Origin: an uncultured Clostridia bacterium
GTDB taxonomy: Bacteria; Bacillota; Clostridia; Christensenellales; Borkfalkiaceae
Length of the DNA stretch: 64,000 nucleotides
Assembly (NCBI GenBank): GCA_947625555.1
Contig: CANQOT010000001.1
Span: 62,001-126,000 of the forward strand
Reading direction: 5' to 3'
A model generated the notes under the pieces. That model worked only from the letters and a program-made list of their open reading frames with translations, was not told where the DNA came from and ran no database searches. Of the stretch, positions 37,468-44,760 are shown piece after piece. Both the position numbers and the translations under genes were made by a program. How positions within the stretch are numbered: the stretch's first letter is position 1; the number at the start of each line of letters is the position of its first letter.

Positions 37468-37821
37468 TTATCCGATGATGGCGTCCGACGCGGTGTAAGC
37501 GCCGAGCGAGTTCTCCTTGACCTGGATGCAGATGTATTTGATCGCGCTCTTTTCCGATGCAAAGAATTGACGCTTCGCGGCAGGGGAGATGCGCAGCCAA
37601 TCGCCCGCGGAAAGGGGAATGTTTTCGCCGTCGATCTTTGCAAAGCCCTCGCCTTCGAGAATGCCGTAGATCTCCTCGTTCTCCCTGTGCGCATGCACGA
37701 AGGGCACGCTCGCACCCTGCGGAAGGGTGTTGATGCTGACCTCTGCGCCCGTGAGATGAAGGGCGTCGTGCAGCTCGACGCGCGCACCCTCTTTCACACC
37801 GATCTTGTTGTAATTTGCCAT
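37468..37821 (-). CDS. Cupin-domain protein
   Basis: A 117-residue single-cupin protein. The first cupin motif is PFVHAHRENEEIYGILEGEG with metal-ligand candidates His43, His45 and Glu49; the second is less typical (LSAGDWLRISPAAKRQF). The substrate is unknown; it could sense or modify a small molecule. A perfect AGGAGGT precedes the ATG. It is first in the operon with the macrodomain and SirTM genes (55-bp gap) and diverges from an HxlR regulator, so it may be part of the same stress response. Confidence 0.87.
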   Translation of the reverse strand: MANYNKIGVKEGARVELHDALHLTGAEVSINTLPQGASVPFVHAHRENEEIYGILEGEGFAKIDGENIPLSAGDWLRISPAAKRQFFASEKSAIKYICIQVKENSLGAYTASDAIIG

Positions 37822-37855
37822 AATGATTTACCTCCTGACGAAATCGTTCACCCAT

Positions 37856-37884
37856 AGTATAGCAAACGCTCCCCGGGAATGCAA
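37856..37884 (-). promoter_or_regulatory. Promoter of the cupin-macrodomain-SirTM operon
   Basis: On the minus strand TTGCAT (37884-37879), a 17-bp spacer and TATACT (37861-37856), 34 bases before the cupin ATG. Confidence 0.75.
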
Positions 37885-37891
37885 GAGCGTT
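37865..37891. promoter_or_regulatory. Inverted repeat over the operon promoter (candidate HxlR operator)
   Basis: AACGCTC (37865-37871) and GAGCGTT (37885-37891), perfect 7-bp arms 13 bases apart, cover the spacer and -35 box of the SirTM operon promoter in the region shared with the divergent HxlR gene. Confidence 0.55.
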
Positions 37892-37943
37892 ACCATTCTA
37901 TTATTTGATAATCATTTTAATACAAAGTATCTTTTTTGAACTA

Positions 37944-37972
37944 TTGACAACACTATCAGTTTATGTTATAAT
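37944..37972 (+). promoter_or_regulatory. Promoter of the HxlR-family gene
   Basis: TTGACA (37944-37949), a 17-bp spacer and an extended -10 TGT-TATAAT (37967-37972). Confidence 0.88.
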
Positions 37973-38001
37973 TAAAATAACCATAGAAGGGAGGGAAGGA
38001 A

Positions 38002-38331
38002 ATGTTGACGAGAGAGGAATTGCCCGAATGCCCCGTTGCGACCACCGTGCGTCTCATCGGGAATAAATGGAAGCTCCTCATCATCCGCAACTTGATCTAC
38101 CACGGCAAACAGCGCTTTACGGAATTTATCCGATCCATCCCCGCGATCAGTAAAAAGGTGCTGACGGATAATCTGCGCGCACTCGAAGAGGACGGGCTCA
38201 TCGAGAGGGAAGTCTTTGCCGAAGTGCCGCCGCGCGTGGAGTATTCTCTGACCGCGCTCGGCATGTCCCTCAAACCCATTCTCGACGCGATGTCCGATTG
38301 GGGTACCGAATACAGATCCTGCGCCCCGTAA
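38002..38331 (+). CDS. HxlR-family transcriptional regulator
   Basis: A 109-residue winged-helix protein with the family start (PECPVATTVRLIGNKWKLLIIRNL), recognition region ISKKVLTDNLRALEEDGLIEREV and wing VPPRVEYSLTALG. Cys10 sits at the position used for redox or electrophile sensing in some HxlR proteins. GGGAGGGAAGGAA precedes the ATG. It diverges from the cupin-macrodomain-SirTM operon and is the obvious candidate to control it. Confidence 0.92.
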   Translation: MLTREELPECPVATTVRLIGNKWKLLIIRNLIYHGKQRFTEFIRSIPAISKKVLTDNLRALEEDGLIEREVFAEVPPRVEYSLTALGMSLKPILDAMSDWGTEYRSCAP

Positions 38332-38389
38332 CGGGCGGGCACGGGGGCCTTGAAATGCTTCCCGCGCGGAAAAATTTCCGCCGCGCCTC

Positions 38390-38418
38390 TTGACAATCGG
38401 GGGATTTTTTGGTACAAT
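38390..38418 (+). promoter_or_regulatory. Promoter of the HMA-protein/dtxR-family genes
   Basis: TTGACA (38390-38395), a 17-bp spacer and TACAAT (38413-38418), 34 bases before the ATG at 38453. Confidence 0.85.
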
Positions 38419-38452
38419 CGTTCGCGAAAGCGAACCAAAGGAGATTACGCCC

Positions 38453-38713
38453 ATGTATGAAGTAAAATTGAAGATAGAGGGCATGCACTGCGGCATGTGC
38501 GAGGCGCATGTGAACGACGCGGTGCGCAAGGCCGCGCCCAATGCGCAAAAGGTAGCTTCTTCCGCAGCCAAGGGGGAGACGACCTTCCTCTGCGAGGAAG
38601 ACTGCGTGGAGGCTGTCAAGTCCGCCATCGAAGAGATGGGCTATCATGTCCTTTCGGCGGAGACCGTCCCGTACGAGAAGAAGGGATTTTTCGCGAAGCT
38701 CTTCAAGAGATAA
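38453..38713 (+). CDS. Heavy-metal-associated (HMA) domain protein, CopZ-like
   Basis: The 86-residue protein is a single HMA domain with metal motif GMHCGMC (Cys13, Cys16) followed by a short basic tail (YEKKGFFAKLFKR). Such proteins chaperone copper or a similar soft metal. The ATG at 38453 has AAAGGAG nine bases upstream; an upstream in-frame extension overlaps the promoter and is rejected. A DtxR/MntR-family regulator follows 28 bases downstream. Confidence 0.9.
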   Translation: MYEVKLKIEGMHCGMCEAHVNDAVRKAAPNAQKVASSAAKGETTFLCEEDCVEAVKSAIEEMGYHVLSAETVPYEKKGFFAKLFKR

Positions 38714-38741
38714 ACGGCCGCACTGCGGCGGGGGGAAGAAG

Positions 38742-39104
38742 ATGAGGACGCACGAATCGGAGGAAATGTACCTCGAAACCATCCTTTTACTCAGAGAACG
38801 GGGGGTCGGCGTACATGCAGTCGATATCGCGGGGGAACTCGGCTATGCGAAGTCGAGCGTTTCGCGCGCCGTCGGCCTGCTCCATAAGAAAGGCTATATC
38901 ACCGTCAACGAGTACGACGAGATCGCGCTCACGCAATCGGGCGAAAAGAAGGCGAGCGATATCTATGAGCGCCACCGCGTCATCACCGAACTTCTGATGC
39001 GCATCGGAGCGGACAGGGCGCTTGCGGAGGAGAATGCCTGCCGCATCGAGCACGTCATTTCCCCCGAGCTCTTCGAGATCATGAAAAAGCATGTGAAAAA
39101 GTAA
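38742..39104 (+). CDS. DtxR/MntR-family metal-dependent regulator
   Basis: The 120-residue protein has the N-terminal winged helix (RTHESEEMYLETILLLRER, then AKSSVSRAVGLLHKKGYI) and the dimerisation/metal-binding helices (HRVITELLMRIG, ENACRIEHVISPELFEIMKKH) of MntR-like repressors. The SH3-like third domain of DtxR is absent, as in MntR. Metal could be Mn, Fe or Zn. It lies behind the HMA gene and may share its transcript. Confidence 0.9.
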   Translation: MRTHESEEMYLETILLLRERGVGVHAVDIAGELGYAKSSVSRAVGLLHKKGYITVNEYDEIALTQSGEKKASDIYERHRVITELLMRIGADRALAEENACRIEHVISPELFEIMKKHVKK

Positions 39105-39109
39105 AACGA

Positions 39110-39135
39110 ACGCCCCGCGGCAAACAGCGGGGCGT
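39110..39135. terminator. GC-rich hairpin between convergent genes
   Basis: ACGCCCCGC / GCGGGGCGT (9 bp, loop GGCAAACA) sits between the dtxR-family stop and the convergent VanZ-type gene. It lacks a clear T-run and may act as a weak bidirectional terminator. Confidence 0.6.
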
Positions 39136-39152
39136 AACACATCTAATGGGCC

Positions 39153-40832
39153 TCATGCAGGGCCCTTTTTCTTTTTGCGCGAGAGGAGGAATTTTACGAA
39201 GAGATAGGCGCCATATACGGCCGTGAAGGCGGGGGCGAAGCCGAAATAATCAATGCCCACGTCGCGGAAGGAAGCCCCCCGTCCGCTCGTAAAGATATCG
39301 AGCTGCAAGATCTCCGTGAGCCCCGCGATGAGGAAGCCGATGACGAGGAACAGGATGAGGAAAAAAAGCCGCCGCTTCCAACTTCCGCCGTCGAAGGAGA
39401 TGGCCGTACCCGCAGCGAGGAGCCCGAGAAGGAGGAATGCCCCGAAGTGCCCGAACAGTTTGCGTATCATTGTTGCGAACCCGGTTATCCCGTCGCTGAA
39501 CTTTTGTTTTTGTATTTTGAGCAGCAGGGTGATCGTCTCGGTAAGCGCGCCGTCTTTTTCCGAAAAGTCGGGATCGTCGGAGACCGTCACGATCACGCGC
39601 ACTTGCTTTGTCGCACGGGAGGGGAGGAGCACCCCCGTATCCGAGACGGCGACGGCTTCGGGGTCCTCGGAGAAATAACGCACAAAGTATTCCTCGGGCC
39701 CTGCCGAGACGGCGAGGGGGATCTCCCTTCCCGCGGTCACGGTGAGGGTGTAGACCTCCGCGGAAGTGCGTTGCGCGCCCTCTGCTCCGAGGGTCGCTCC
39801 GAGCGAGCGGTTGCGCACTTCGATATCCACGGAGCATGCGATCTCTCCGCAGCCGTAAGCGGTCACCGTTGCTTTTCCCTTTTTCAACGCCGTGAATGCG
39901 CCGCTCTTCGCGTCAACAGTGAGGACATTGGGGGCGGAACTGCGCCACGACACCGCTCTCGCCGTACAATCAGCGGGGAGAAGGGCCGCCGCAAAGGTAT
40001 CTTTGACCCCCGCATAGACGACATGCTCTGCAATCGACGCGGGCGAAACGATCTCGATCGATTGGGGCAATATCTCAAATCCCGAACGGGGCATGACCGT
40101 AATGTACGCCTCCGCCGTGAGCGTCACGGGGGCGCCGTCTTGCAAGGTTTTCGATGTATAGCGGGCGGTTAGGGTCGCCGTACCCTCGCTGACGGCATGT
40201 ACGGTGCCCTTCGCGTCCACAGTCGCGACGGCCTCGTCGCTGCTCGAAAAGAGGATGGGGACATCGACGCGGGGAGAGGTCTTGACGGAAAGCATCGCGT
40301 ACTCGCCCGCTTCGATCTGCACGGAAGTTTCGCCGCCCTCGAAGGAGAGGGCAAGTTGAGTGGGAACGACCTCCTCGACGGTGATGCGAATGGAACTTGA
40401 AAGGTTTTTTCCCGGGAGAGTTGCGGTCACGGTCGCCGTGCCGAGCCCCGCGGCATAGAGTTTCCCGCTCGCGATCCGCACGACTTCCTCGTCGTCCGAA
40501 CGCCATTCTGCGTTGCGGTAATTGACGGAAGTATCCGAAGGCTCATACCGCACGCCGAGGCTTGCCGAGGCGCCGAGAGAAAGGACGGCGTCACTCTCCT
40601 TCCCGCCGCACAGGGCCGTAATGGAGACGGGGGGAACGTCGCGGATCGTGTCGCTGCCCAATCCCGTCATGACGTCGTCGACGTATTCCCCGACGGCGCC
40701 GCTCTGCACGGAGGAGATCTTTCCGGGCAGGAGAGATTCGACGCACAACAGAATACTTTCGAGGATGAAGAGCGTCAAAAAAATAATGCGGAACGCAAGT
40801 TTGGTTGTGCCCGTTTTGGTCTTTTTACCCAT
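39153..40832 (-). CDS. Membrane protein with extracellular Big_2-like domains and a VanZ-like C-terminus
   Basis: The 559-residue protein has an N-terminal transmembrane anchor (about 15-37), then three or four bacterial Ig-like segments (EEVVRIASGKLYAAGLGTATV, EAVATVDAKGTVHAVSEGTA, NVLTVDAKSGAFTALKKGKA), and C-terminal hydrophobic segments with the VanZ-like pattern FGHFGAFLLLGLLAAG, LTEILQLDIFTSGRGASFRD and VGIDYFGFAPAF. VanZ proteins are linked to glycopeptide tolerance, but the family is broad; the fusion suggests a cell-wall or surface role. The ATG at 40832 follows GGGGTGA and a consensus promoter. A much longer open frame upstream is antisense to ispG. Confidence 0.82.
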   Translation of the reverse strand: MGKKTKTGTTKLAFRIIFLTLFILESILLCVESLLPGKISSVQSGAVGEYVDDVMTGLGSDTIRDVPPVSITALCGGKESDAVLSLGASASLGVRYEPSDTSVNYRNAEWRSDDEEVVRIASGKLYAAGLGTATVTATLPGKNLSSSIRITVEEVVPTQLALSFEGGETSVQIEAGEYAMLSVKTSPRVDVPILFSSSDEAVATVDAKGTVHAVSEGTATLTARYTSKTLQDGAPVTLTAEAYITVMPRSGFEILPQSIEIVSPASIAEHVVYAGVKDTFAAALLPADCTARAVSWRSSAPNVLTVDAKSGAFTALKKGKATVTAYGCGEIACSVDIEVRNRSLGATLGAEGAQRTSAEVYTLTVTAGREIPLAVSAGPEEYFVRYFSEDPEAVAVSDTGVLLPSRATKQVRVIVTVSDDPDFSEKDGALTETITLLLKIQKQKFSDGITGFATMIRKLFGHFGAFLLLGLLAAGTAISFDGGSWKRRLFFLILFLVIGFLIAGLTEILQLDIFTSGRGASFRDVGIDYFGFAPAFTAVYGAYLFVKFLLSRKKKKGPA

Positions 40833-40850
40833 TTCTTCACCCCAAACGCC

Positions 40851-40879
40851 ATTATAGCAAGGAATGGGGAATTTGTCAA
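40851..40879 (-). promoter_or_regulatory. Sigma-A promoter of the Ig-like/VanZ gene
   Basis: On the minus strand TTGACA (40879-40874), a 17-bp spacer and TATAAT (40856-40851), 18 bases before the ATG. Confidence 0.9.
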
Positions 40880-40943
40880 CGGTCGATCGCATTTGGCCGC
40901 CTCCTGTGCGGGGAAGGCTCCCGCCCAACTTTTCATAAAAGAC

Positions 40944-40972
40944 TTTACAAACGGCATATATTGTGTTATAAT
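40944..40972 (+). promoter_or_regulatory. Promoter of nrdR-ispG
   Basis: TTTACA (40944-40949), a 17-bp spacer and an extended -10 TGT-TATAAT (40967-40972), 28 bases before the nrdR ATG. Confidence 0.88.
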
Positions 40973-41000
40973 AAAGGAAGAACAGAGATAGGGGATATTT

Positions 41001-41471
41001 ATGCGCTGTTTGTATTGCAACTGCACGGAGAACAAGGTAATCGATTCCCGCTCGGCGGACGACGACAGATCTATCCGCAGGAGAAGGGAATGTATCGGTT
41101 GCGGGAGAAGGTTCACGACGTACGAGACCATCGAAGTCGCGCCCATCCTCGTCGTCAAGAACGACGGGACGCGGCAGGCGTTCGACGTCACGAAGATCAA
41201 GCGCGGCATCATCAAATCTTGCGAAAAACGGCCCGTTCCCATCGAGAAGATCGACGCCCTCGTCGACGAGATCACGAAGAAGGTCTACAATTCCATGGAA
41301 CAGGAGATCTCGTCGAAGCAGATCGGCGAGATGGTCATGGACGGATTGAAGCAGCTCGACGAGGTCGCTTATGTGCGCTATGCCTCGGTGTACCGTTCCT
41401 TTAAGGATATCTCCTCCTTCATGGCCGAGCTCCAAAGCATGATGGAGAAAAAGGAAAGCGAAGGGAAGTAA
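41001..41471 (+). CDS. nrdR: Transcriptional repressor NrdR
   Basis: NrdR represses ribonucleotide reductase genes in response to dATP/ATP. The 156-residue protein has the zinc ribbon (Cys3, Cys6, Cys31, Cys34) with SIRRRRECIGCGRRFTTYE, then the ATP-cone domain (ILVVKNDGTRQAFDVTKIKRG). Length and motifs are standard. The stop abuts the ispG start codon with no gap. Confidence 0.96.
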   Translation: MRCLYCNCTENKVIDSRSADDDRSIRRRRECIGCGRRFTTYETIEVAPILVVKNDGTRQAFDVTKIKRGIIKSCEKRPVPIEKIDALVDEITKKVYNSMEQEISSKQIGEMVMDGLKQLDEVAYVRYASVYRSFKDISSFMAELQSMMEKKESEGK

Positions 41472-42515
41472 ATGGCGAAGAAGATCGTGAAAATCGGCGG
41501 CGTAGAACTCGGGAACGGCCATATTGCCGTCCAGAGCATGACGACGGTAAAGACGAGCGACGTGGATTTGTGCGTCGCTCAAATTCTGCGCCTCGAAGAA
41601 GCGGGTTGCGAGATCGCGCGTGTCGCCGTTTTGGACGAAGAGGACGCCCGCGCCATCGCCCGCATCAAGCCGCACATCCATATCCCGCTCGTCGCGGATA
41701 TCCACTTTTCGCCCCGTCTCGCCATCCTCTCCGTGGAAGCGGGGGCGGATAAGTTGCGCGTCAATCCGGGCAATATCGGCGGCAAGGGGGACGTTGCCCG
41801 CGTCGCCGATTGCGTGCGGGCCCATAAGATCCCCGTGCGCGTCGGGGCGAATACGGGCAGCATCGCACCCGAATTTTACGCAAAATATGGCAGGAGCGCC
41901 GCGGCCTTGGTTGAAAGTGCGCTTGCAAGCGCCGCCGTTTTCGAACGGTGCGGCGTGGAGGACATCGTTCTCTCCGTGAAGGCTTCGGACGTTGCACTCA
42001 CGGTGGAGGCCTATACCATGCTCGCGGAGAGGACGGCGTATCCCCTCCATGTGGGCGTCACCGAAGCGGGCGGCGGGCGCGCCGCGATCGTCAAGAGCAG
42101 CGTCGGGATCGGGGCCCTTCTCCTCATAGGGATCGGCGATACCATCCGCGTCTCGCTCACGGCCGACCCTGTCGAGGAAGTTTTGGCCGCGCACGAGATC
42201 TTGCGGGCCTGCGGCCTCGAAAAAGATTATGTCGAAGTCGTCTCCTGCCCGACCTGCGGGCGGTGCGAGTACGATTGCATGGGGCTTGCGGCGCGCGTCG
42301 GCGAGCGCGTCGGGAAGGTCCGTAAGCCCCTGAAAGTCGCCGTGATGGGGTGCGTCGTCAACGGCCCCGGCGAGGCGCGGGAATGCGACCTCGGCATCGC
42401 GGGCGGCAGAGATTATTGCGTCATTTTCGAGCGGGGGAAGGAGAACGTACGCGTCCCCGCGGACGGGGCGGAGCAAGCCTTCTTCTCCCGTCTCGAAGCG
42501 CTCCTTCAAAAATAA
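41472..42515 (+). CDS. ispG: 4-hydroxy-3-methylbut-2-en-1-yl diphosphate synthase IspG
   Basis: IspG is the [4Fe-4S] enzyme making HMBPP in the MEP isoprenoid pathway. The 347-residue protein is the short bacterial form: TIM barrel with GGVELGNGHIAVQSMTT and NPGNIGG, then the ferredoxin-like C-terminal domain with cluster cysteines in CPTCGRCEYDC and VAVMGCVVNGPGEARECD. It starts right after the nrdR stop. In Bacillus the polC locus is preceded by ispC, rseP and proS; here ispG takes that place. Confidence 0.96.
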   Translation: MAKKIVKIGGVELGNGHIAVQSMTTVKTSDVDLCVAQILRLEEAGCEIARVAVLDEEDARAIARIKPHIHIPLVADIHFSPRLAILSVEAGADKLRVNPGNIGGKGDVARVADCVRAHKIPVRVGANTGSIAPEFYAKYGRSAAALVESALASAAVFERCGVEDIVLSVKASDVALTVEAYTMLAERTAYPLHVGVTEAGGGRAAIVKSSVGIGALLLIGIGDTIRVSLTADPVEEVLAAHEILRACGLEKDYVEVVSCPTCGRCEYDCMGLAARVGERVGKVRKPLKVAVMGCVVNGPGEARECDLGIAGGRDYCVIFERGKENVRVPADGAEQAFFSRLEALLQK

Positions 42516-42532
42516 AAATACGGCAGAAAGAT

Positions 42533-44050
42533 ATGGCATCGAAGAGTTTGGAATATTTAGAGGAGATCAGGAGGGCGGAGGGCCTCTCACGCGCAGTGCT
42601 CAAAAAGATCTGCGTGGAGGGCGGCGAAGCCGTCTTTCATCTCGTGACGGATAAGAACTATTCGCAGGAGGATGTGGCGTATGCGACCGAGGTCTCCCGC
42701 CGCTATGCGAACGGGCTCAACGCTTCCGCGCGCGTCGTCAAGTCCGTCCCGGGCGAAGAGGGCGTCAAGAAGGCGATCGCAGATTTTCTTCGCTTGCGTT
42801 TTCCCGCCTTCGCCGCATTCGTCTCGCCCGAAGATATCGCGGTCGACCTCGACGGGAGCGGCGGCAGGTTCTTTATCGGCGTGAGCGAATTGGAACGGAC
42901 AAAGGGGATGGAGGACGGCGTTGCGGACGCCGTTTCCGCCGAGCTCAACCGTTCGTTCTGCGGCACATGGACGGGCGAACTGCGCGCCGCCGAGAAGGAA
43001 AGGGGAGAGATAGAGTTGGGGGCGCCCCCTCCCGAAGAATATATTCTTGCCCCGCGGTTCTTTGAGATCTGCAACTATGCTCCCCTCGACGGGGCCGCGC
43101 CCAAGCATGCGATCTATATTGCCGACCTCGAAAAGGAGATGCAGGGCGTCACGGTATGCGGAGTCATCTCCCTTTTGGAAGAGCGGGAATCTAAGAATGG
43201 AAGGCCCTACTTTATCATCGCCGTGAACGACGCGACGGGGAGCATGCGCGCCCGCTATTTCCCGCGGAAGGCGACCTGTGAGAAGGTGAGGGCGCTCTCG
43301 CCGGGCACGTCGGTCTGTCTGACGGGGGATAACGAGTTGTACAACGACAACCTTTCCTTCCGCATCAAATCCATCGACTACGGCGAAGCGCCCGCGGGAT
43401 TTGTGCCCGAGGAACGGCCGTCCCGCCCCGTCCCCGCCCGTTACCGCACGGTGTTCCCCGCGCCCGTCTCCGACTTTGTGCAGGCCGATCTCTTCGGCGC
43501 CGCGCCCCTTCCCGAAGCGTTCGTAAAGGGCAAGTTCGTCGTCTTTGATTTAGAGACGACGGGCCTCAACAATACCCCCGGGACGGGAGCCATGGATCGC
43601 ATCATCGAAGTGGGGGCGGTCAAGATCGAAAACGGCGCCATTTCGGAGAAGTTCTCCACCTTCGTCGCCTGTCCCGTCAAGCTCTCGTCGGAGATCGTCG
43701 ATCTTACGGGCATTTCGGACGATATGCTCGTGGGTGCGCCGCAAGTGGAAGAGGTGCTCGCCGACTTCTACAAATTCACGGCGGGGTGCGTCCTCGTGGG
43801 GCACAACGTGACCTTCGATACCCGTTTCATCCGCTTTTACGGCGAAAAGGATGGGTACTTCTTCGGCCAGAGGGAGATCGATACCGTCTCCTTTGCGCAG
43901 GCGATGCTCCGCCTGTCCAATTACAAGCTGAACACCGTCGCCGACCACTTCGGCTTTACCTTCAACCATCACAGGGCCTACGACGATGCCTTCGTCACCG
44001 CGAAGATCTTCATCGAGCTCGTGCGCATGAAGGGCGGCCTCCCCATCTGA
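42533..44050 (+). CDS. PolC-like protein ending after OB-fold and 3'-5' exonuclease domains (no polymerase)
   Basis: The 505-residue protein has a PolC-like N-terminal region (about 1-180), an OB-fold (about 195-305; KHAIYIADLEKEMQGVTVCG, NDATGSMRARYFPRKA) and a DEDDh exonuclease (about 333-500; DLETTG at 339-344, GHNVTFDTRF near 423, HHRAYDDA near 482). PolC continues with PHP and polymerase domains for another 900 residues; here the frame stops after the exonuclease and no PHP remnant (HLHT) is seen. It sits exactly at the polC position, between ispG and rimP. It is either a shortened polC paralogue or a free-standing exonuclease; all DEDDh residues appear intact. Confidence 0.8.
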   Translation: MASKSLEYLEEIRRAEGLSRAVLKKICVEGGEAVFHLVTDKNYSQEDVAYATEVSRRYANGLNASARVVKSVPGEEGVKKAIADFLRLRFPAFAAFVSPEDIAVDLDGSGGRFFIGVSELERTKGMEDGVADAVSAELNRSFCGTWTGELRAAEKERGEIELGAPPPEEYILAPRFFEICNYAPLDGAAPKHAIYIADLEKEMQGVTVCGVISLLEERESKNGRPYFIIAVNDATGSMRARYFPRKATCEKVRALSPGTSVCLTGDNELYNDNLSFRIKSIDYGEAPAGFVPEERPSRPVPARYRTVFPAPVSDFVQADLFGAAPLPEAFVKGKFVVFDLETTGLNNTPGTGAMDRIIEVGAVKIENGAISEKFSTFVACPVKLSSEIVDLTGISDDMLVGAPQVEEVLADFYKFTAGCVLVGHNVTFDTRFIRFYGEKDGYFFGQREIDTVSFAQAMLRLSNYKLNTVADHFGFTFNHHRAYDDAFVTAKIFIELVRMKGGLPI

Positions 44051-44096
44051 CGGCCGCCGAAATTTCCAAAAATTTCTCAAATTTGCGCGCAAACGC

Positions 44097-44125
44097 TTGC
44101 AATTTATAATAGAGTATGCTATACT
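44097..44125 (+). promoter_or_regulatory. Promoter of the rimP-nusA-infB operon
   Basis: TTGCAA (44097-44102), a 17-bp spacer and TATACT (44120-44125), 104 bases before the rimP ATG. The leader holds a stable hairpin. Confidence 0.78.
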
Positions 44126-44150
44126 ATGCTTACTTGATCGATGAAAAGAG

Positions 44151-44176
44151 ATTGAGAGCGGGTCGCCGCTCTCAAT
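44151..44176 (+). promoter_or_regulatory. Leader hairpin upstream of rimP
   Basis: A perfect 11-bp stem ATTGAGAGCGG / CCGCTCTCAAT with a GTCG loop lies in the 5' leader of rimP, followed by TTCTT. Its strength suggests attenuation or mRNA stabilisation of the nusA operon. Confidence 0.7.
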
Positions 44177-44229
44177 TCTTATGTAGCGGGGTATGCCGCA
44201 GGGGCGTCCCGTTACATCGGAGGAACTGC

Positions 44230-44685
44230 ATGAAAGTCAAGCCGGCAGCAGAGATCGTCGCCTTTCTCGCGCCCATTGCAGAGGAAGTCGGCGTAGAGAT
44301 CGTGGATGCGGAATGGGATATGCGCCGCCGCGCCCTTACGGTCTTTATCGACAAAGAGGGGGGCGTGGACCTTGTGACCTGCGAGGTGTTCCACCGCGCC
44401 ATCGACGGCCCGCTCGACGAGCTCGATCCCACCTTCGGGGCAGCCTATACGCTCAACTGTTCCTCGCCGGGGCTCGACCGTCCTTTCAAGACGGAGCAAG
44501 ATTTTCTTCGCCATATAGGGGAGAAGATCGAGGTCCATCTGTATGCGCCCTTCGACGGGGCGAAGTATTTCGAAGGCGAACTTCTCTCCTTTTCCGACGG
44601 CGTCATCAAGCTGAACGCGGCGCAGGGCGAGAAGGAGATCCCCTTCGGGAAGTGCTCGAAGGTGTGCCTTCTCATCGAAGTATAA
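44230..44685 (+). CDS. rimP: Ribosome maturation factor RimP
   Basis: RimP assists 30S subunit maturation. The 151-residue protein shows the family landmarks EEVGVEIVDAEWDMRRRALTVFIDKEGGVDL, NCSSPGLDRPFKTEQDF and a C-terminal SH3-like part. GGAGG lies seven bases before the ATG at 44230. It is first in the operon and separated from nusA by 75 bases holding a small hairpin (CTTCCGC / GCGGAAG, 44702-44718). Confidence 0.93.
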   Translation: MKVKPAAEIVAFLAPIAEEVGVEIVDAEWDMRRRALTVFIDKEGGVDLVTCEVFHRAIDGPLDELDPTFGAAYTLNCSSPGLDRPFKTEQDFLRHIGEKIEVHLYAPFDGAKYFEGELLSFSDGVIKLNAAQGEKEIPFGKCSKVCLLIEV

Positions 44686-44760
44686 GATTTGGAACCATAA
44701 TCTTCCGCACTGCGGAAGGGACCGTAAATATCACGAATATAAAACATTGGGAGAAACTTT

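Noticed and set aside
40833-42539. Upstream extension of the Ig-like/VanZ gene, antisense to ispG and nrdR
   Set aside because: A consensus promoter, a Shine-Dalgarno and a signal-anchor start all support the ATG at 40832.
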